A stretch of 64,000 nucleotides of DNA from Sinorhizobium terangae (GTDB taxonomy: Bacteria; Pseudomonadota; Alphaproteobacteria; Rhizobiales; Rhizobiaceae), in NCBI RefSeq assembly GCF_029714365.1, contig NZ_CP121660.1:1922001-1986000 (forward strand), in the 5' to 3' direction. Below are positions 62,316 to 64,000 of the stretch, piece after piece; positions within the stretch are counted from its first letter, which is position 1; each line of letters opens with the position of its first letter. The notes under the pieces are model-generated. The model had not been told where the DNA came from, searched no databases, and worked only from the letters and a program-made list of their open reading frames with translations. The position numbers were made by a program, and so were the translations under genes.

Positions 62316-63199
62316 CGTCGAGCAAGGAGCTCCGGCCAGCCGTCGTCGTGGTCGGCGCCTCGCGCGGCATCGGCAAGGCGATCGCAGAGGCTGCGGCAAC
62401 GGACGGCGCGACCGTCGTCCTGGTCGCGCGTTCGGCAGAAGGTCTGCAGGGGACCGCGGCTTCCGTGCGGAAGGCAGGCGGCGAGGCGTTCACGCTCGCT
62501 CTGGATCTCATGGCTGGCGATGCGGCGGTGCATCTGGAAGACTTCCTCTCCGAGGAGGGTCTGATATGCGACGTTCTCGTCAATAGCGCCGGCTATGGTC
62601 TGCGCGGCGGGGCAGCAATGCTGCCGCTCGACGAGCAGATGGGGATGATCGACCTCAATATCCGCGTCTTGACCGAACTCACGCTCCGTTTCCTGCCCGG
62701 AATGGTCGCGCGCGGCAGGGGGGGCGTGATCAATCTCGGCTCCGTCGCAAGCTTCACGCCCGGCCCCTTCATGGCCTTGTACTATGCAAGCAAGGGCTTC
62801 GTCCGTTCCTTTTCGGAGGCGCTGCATCAGGAAGTGCGCCCGGCCGGTGTAACCGTCACCTGCGTCGCCCCGGGGCCGGTATCGACGGAGTTCCTCGAAA
62901 AATCGGGCGCCAACAGGGCGGCGCTGTTCAAGATCCTGCCCAAAGTGGATTCGGAATACGTGGCCGAACGCGCCTGGCGCGGCTTCAAGGCGGGCCGGCG
63001 TCTTGTGATCCCGGGCATCTCCGCCAGGCTGGCGATCCTGGTCGCCGGCCTTTTGCCGTCCGCGGCCCTCCTGCCGCTGATCGGCCGGTTGCAGCTGCGC
63101 GGCAATGACCCCTGCCCGTGCGGTTCGGGCAAGACCTTCAAGAGCTGCTGCCGCGCCGGCCGATCGCAACGGCATGCGGTATCAGGAACAAAGGCCTGA
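62312..63199 (+). CDS. SDR oxidoreductase with C-terminal SEC-C zinc finger
   Basis: 295 residues. SDR domain: VVVGASRGIGKAIAEAAAT, VLVNSAGYGLRG and YYASKGFVRSFSEALHQEV. After residue 260 comes a SEC-C zinc-binding motif (RGNDPCPCGSGKTFKSCC). SEC-C tails occur on SecA and other proteins and bind zinc; on an SDR it is uncommon. Last gene of the ICMT/E2-like unit. Confidence 0.9.
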   Translation: MTSSKELRPAVVVVGASRGIGKAIAEAAATDGATVVLVARSAEGLQGTAASVRKAGGEAFTLALDLMAGDAAVHLEDFLSEEGLICDVLVNSAGYGLRGGAAMLPLDEQMGMIDLNIRVLTELTLRFLPGMVARGRGGVINLGSVASFTPGPFMALYYASKGFVRSFSEALHQEVRPAGVTVTCVAPGPVSTEFLEKSGANRAALFKILPKVDSEYVAERAWRGFKAGRRLVIPGISARLAILVAGLLPSAALLPLIGRLQLRGNDPCPCGSGKTFKSCCRAGRSQRHAVSGTKA

Positions 63200-63244
63200 T
63201 CTTCGACGCTGCGAGAGGCGGTTTCCTGCATGCCTTATTGTCGC

Positions 63245-63649
63245 CTATGCGCGTGGTGTGATCAGCGCGAGCGAAGGGAAGTAGGTTCGGTACCGTGCGG
63301 TATCGCGGGTCAGCAACGGGATCTGGCTGACCGCGGCGTGTGCGCCAATGAAGAAATAGGGCAAGACGCCGGTCCTTGATCCTCCCGCCCGTCGATACTG
63401 CGTAAAGACCTTAGCTGCGAGAAAAAGAGCCGCTCGAGGCATCGGCGTCATCTCGAGTCCAGCTTCGTCGAGAAACGCATCAAGATCCTCAATCCGGTCG
63501 TATCGAACCGACAACTCGGCGTAAATCGTATCGTTGATCAGCAGGGGCCCAGTGAGGCTTGCCGCTTCAAGCTGTGCGATCGACCAATCTGCCCACTTGG
63601 CGTCGTCTGTGACAACGTCCAACAAGACATTGGTGTCGATGAGCGTCAT
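63245..63649 (-). CDS. vapC: VapC-family PIN-domain toxin, possibly inactivated
   Basis: 134 residues. PIN-domain acidic residues Asp5 (LIDTNVLLD), Glu45 (IYAELSVRY) and Asp116 (LLTRDTARYRTYF) are present. The third site usually reads LPDFFIGAHA, but here residue 98 is Tyr (LPYFFIGAHA; codon TAT at 63356-63358). Loss of that Asp would impair metal binding and RNase activity. It overlaps the antitoxin gene by 4 bp. Confidence 0.85.
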   Translation of the reverse strand: MTLIDTNVLLDVVTDDAKWADWSIAQLEAASLTGPLLINDTIYAELSVRYDRIEDLDAFLDEAGLEMTPMPRAALFLAAKVFTQYRRAGGSRTGVLPYFFIGAHAAVSQIPLLTRDTARYRTYFPSLALITPRA

Positions 63650-63879
63650 GCCTCACCGCGCGTCAACGCCATGATGGCGTCCGTATCGAGCCCCTTGCCT
63701 GCGTGACCGCGCAACTTTGCAAAACGGCTCGCCGGTTTTTCCTTGTCGGCACGCATCAGCACGATGCTCCCGTCGGCGGCGCGGCGAAAGTCGACCTTGC
63801 TGCCGGGTCCGATCCCCAACAGATCGCGGACAGGTTTCGGGATCGTCACTTGGCCTTTTGCTGTGACCGTCGTGGTCAT
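63646..63879 (-). CDS. vapB: AbrB/VapB-type antitoxin
   Basis: 77 residues. N-terminal swapped-hairpin AbrB DNA-binding domain (VTAKGQVTIPKPVRDLLGIG, then SKVDF) followed by a toxin-binding tail (EKPASRFAKLRGHAGKGLDT). It is first in the operon and probably represses it through the inverted repeat just upstream. Confidence 0.9.
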   Translation of the reverse strand: MTTTVTAKGQVTIPKPVRDLLGIGPGSKVDFRRAADGSIVLMRADKEKPASRFAKLRGHAGKGLDTDAIMALTRGEA

Positions 63880-63891
63880 CTGGGCACCTCG

Positions 63892-63919
63892 GTAATACTC
63901 TCTGTCAATAAGGTATTAC
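63892..63919. promoter_or_regulatory. Inverted-repeat operator upstream of vapBC
   Basis: GTAATAC (63892-63898) and GTATTAC (63913-63919) are exact reverse complements with centres 21 bp apart, 13-40 bp upstream of the vapB ATG. This fits autoregulation by a VapBC complex. Confidence 0.7.
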
Positions 63920-64000
63920 TCCCGTGGGCAGATTTCAAGCAATGCCCCGCTTCGAGGCTGTGGCCGGCGAGATGTTAATTCGCAAACGACTTCTGATCGC

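Noticed and set aside
1..64000. CRISPR array, tRNA/rRNA genes, transposase or phage genes
   Set aside because: No regular spaced repeats, cloverleaf-like or rRNA sequence, and no recognisable transposase or phage protein was found.

Overview
The window looks like a replicon segment (probably a large plasmid or chromid) of a Rhizobiaceae member close to Sinorhizobium/Ensifer. This rests on high GC with long antisense shadow ORFs, binding-protein ABC operons with LacI regulators, CsbD/DUF4142/DUF2267 stress proteins, a large HPII-type catalase, and many GGAAC-N16/17-NGTT promoters of the alphaproteobacterial general-stress sigma factor type (RpoE2/EcfG). No rRNA, tRNA, CRISPR array, transposase or replication origin was recognised. 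The genus assignment is inference.

Layout. (1) 1-6165: a minus-strand sugar-uptake operon (ATPase, binding protein, two permeases, GH63-like glycosidase, LacI regulator) read from a promoter with twin LacI-type operators. (2) 6267-17478: a patchwork of stress genes (ferritin-like DUF892, two CsbD copies, a cardiolipin-synthase/YbhN/YbhP set, AI-2E-type exporter, cysteine hydrolase, DUF4142, several tiny proteins). Gene remnants lie among them (sugar isomerase, LysR, CYP152 P450). (3) 17589-35480: the glycan/cyclitol region. It has an eight-gene minus-strand operon (two epimerases, four glycosyltransferases, a UDP-glucuronate-decarboxylase-like enzyme, a methyltransferase), mostly joined by 4-bp stop/start overlaps. 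Facing it are two dehydrogenases, a phosphoribosyltransferase-like plus kinase-like fusion, inositol-3-phosphate synthase, a histidine phosphatase and a GH39-like protein. An FrhB-like/pyruvyltransferase-like pair follows. (4) 35561-50008: catalase, a divergent caa3-type cytochrome oxidase operon (II, fused I-III, two small membrane proteins, triheme cytochrome c), and more small stress proteins. (5) 50243-58681: a second LacI-controlled minus-strand operon (LacI, amino-acid binding protein, permease, SDR, kinase-M23-aminotransferase fusion), with another SDR upstream. (6) 59118-63879: L,D-transpeptidase, two lipoproteins, an ICMT/E2-like/SDR-SEC-C operon and a VapBC pair.

How it fits together. 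I found 22 candidate RpoE2-type promoters between 6.6 and 50.1 kb, nearly all directly upstream of a start codon. They sit before the glycan operon, the inositol synthase, the pyruvyltransferase pair, the catalase and the oxidase as well as before the typical small stress genes. The simplest reading is a general-stress island. One of its outputs may be an undescribed, stress-induced glycan or glycolipid carrying inositol- or xylose-type units. It is flanked by two catabolic operons whose LacI regulators have almost the same recognition helix and the same pair of operators 21 bp apart. Function assignments come from motif recognition by eye, without database searches.
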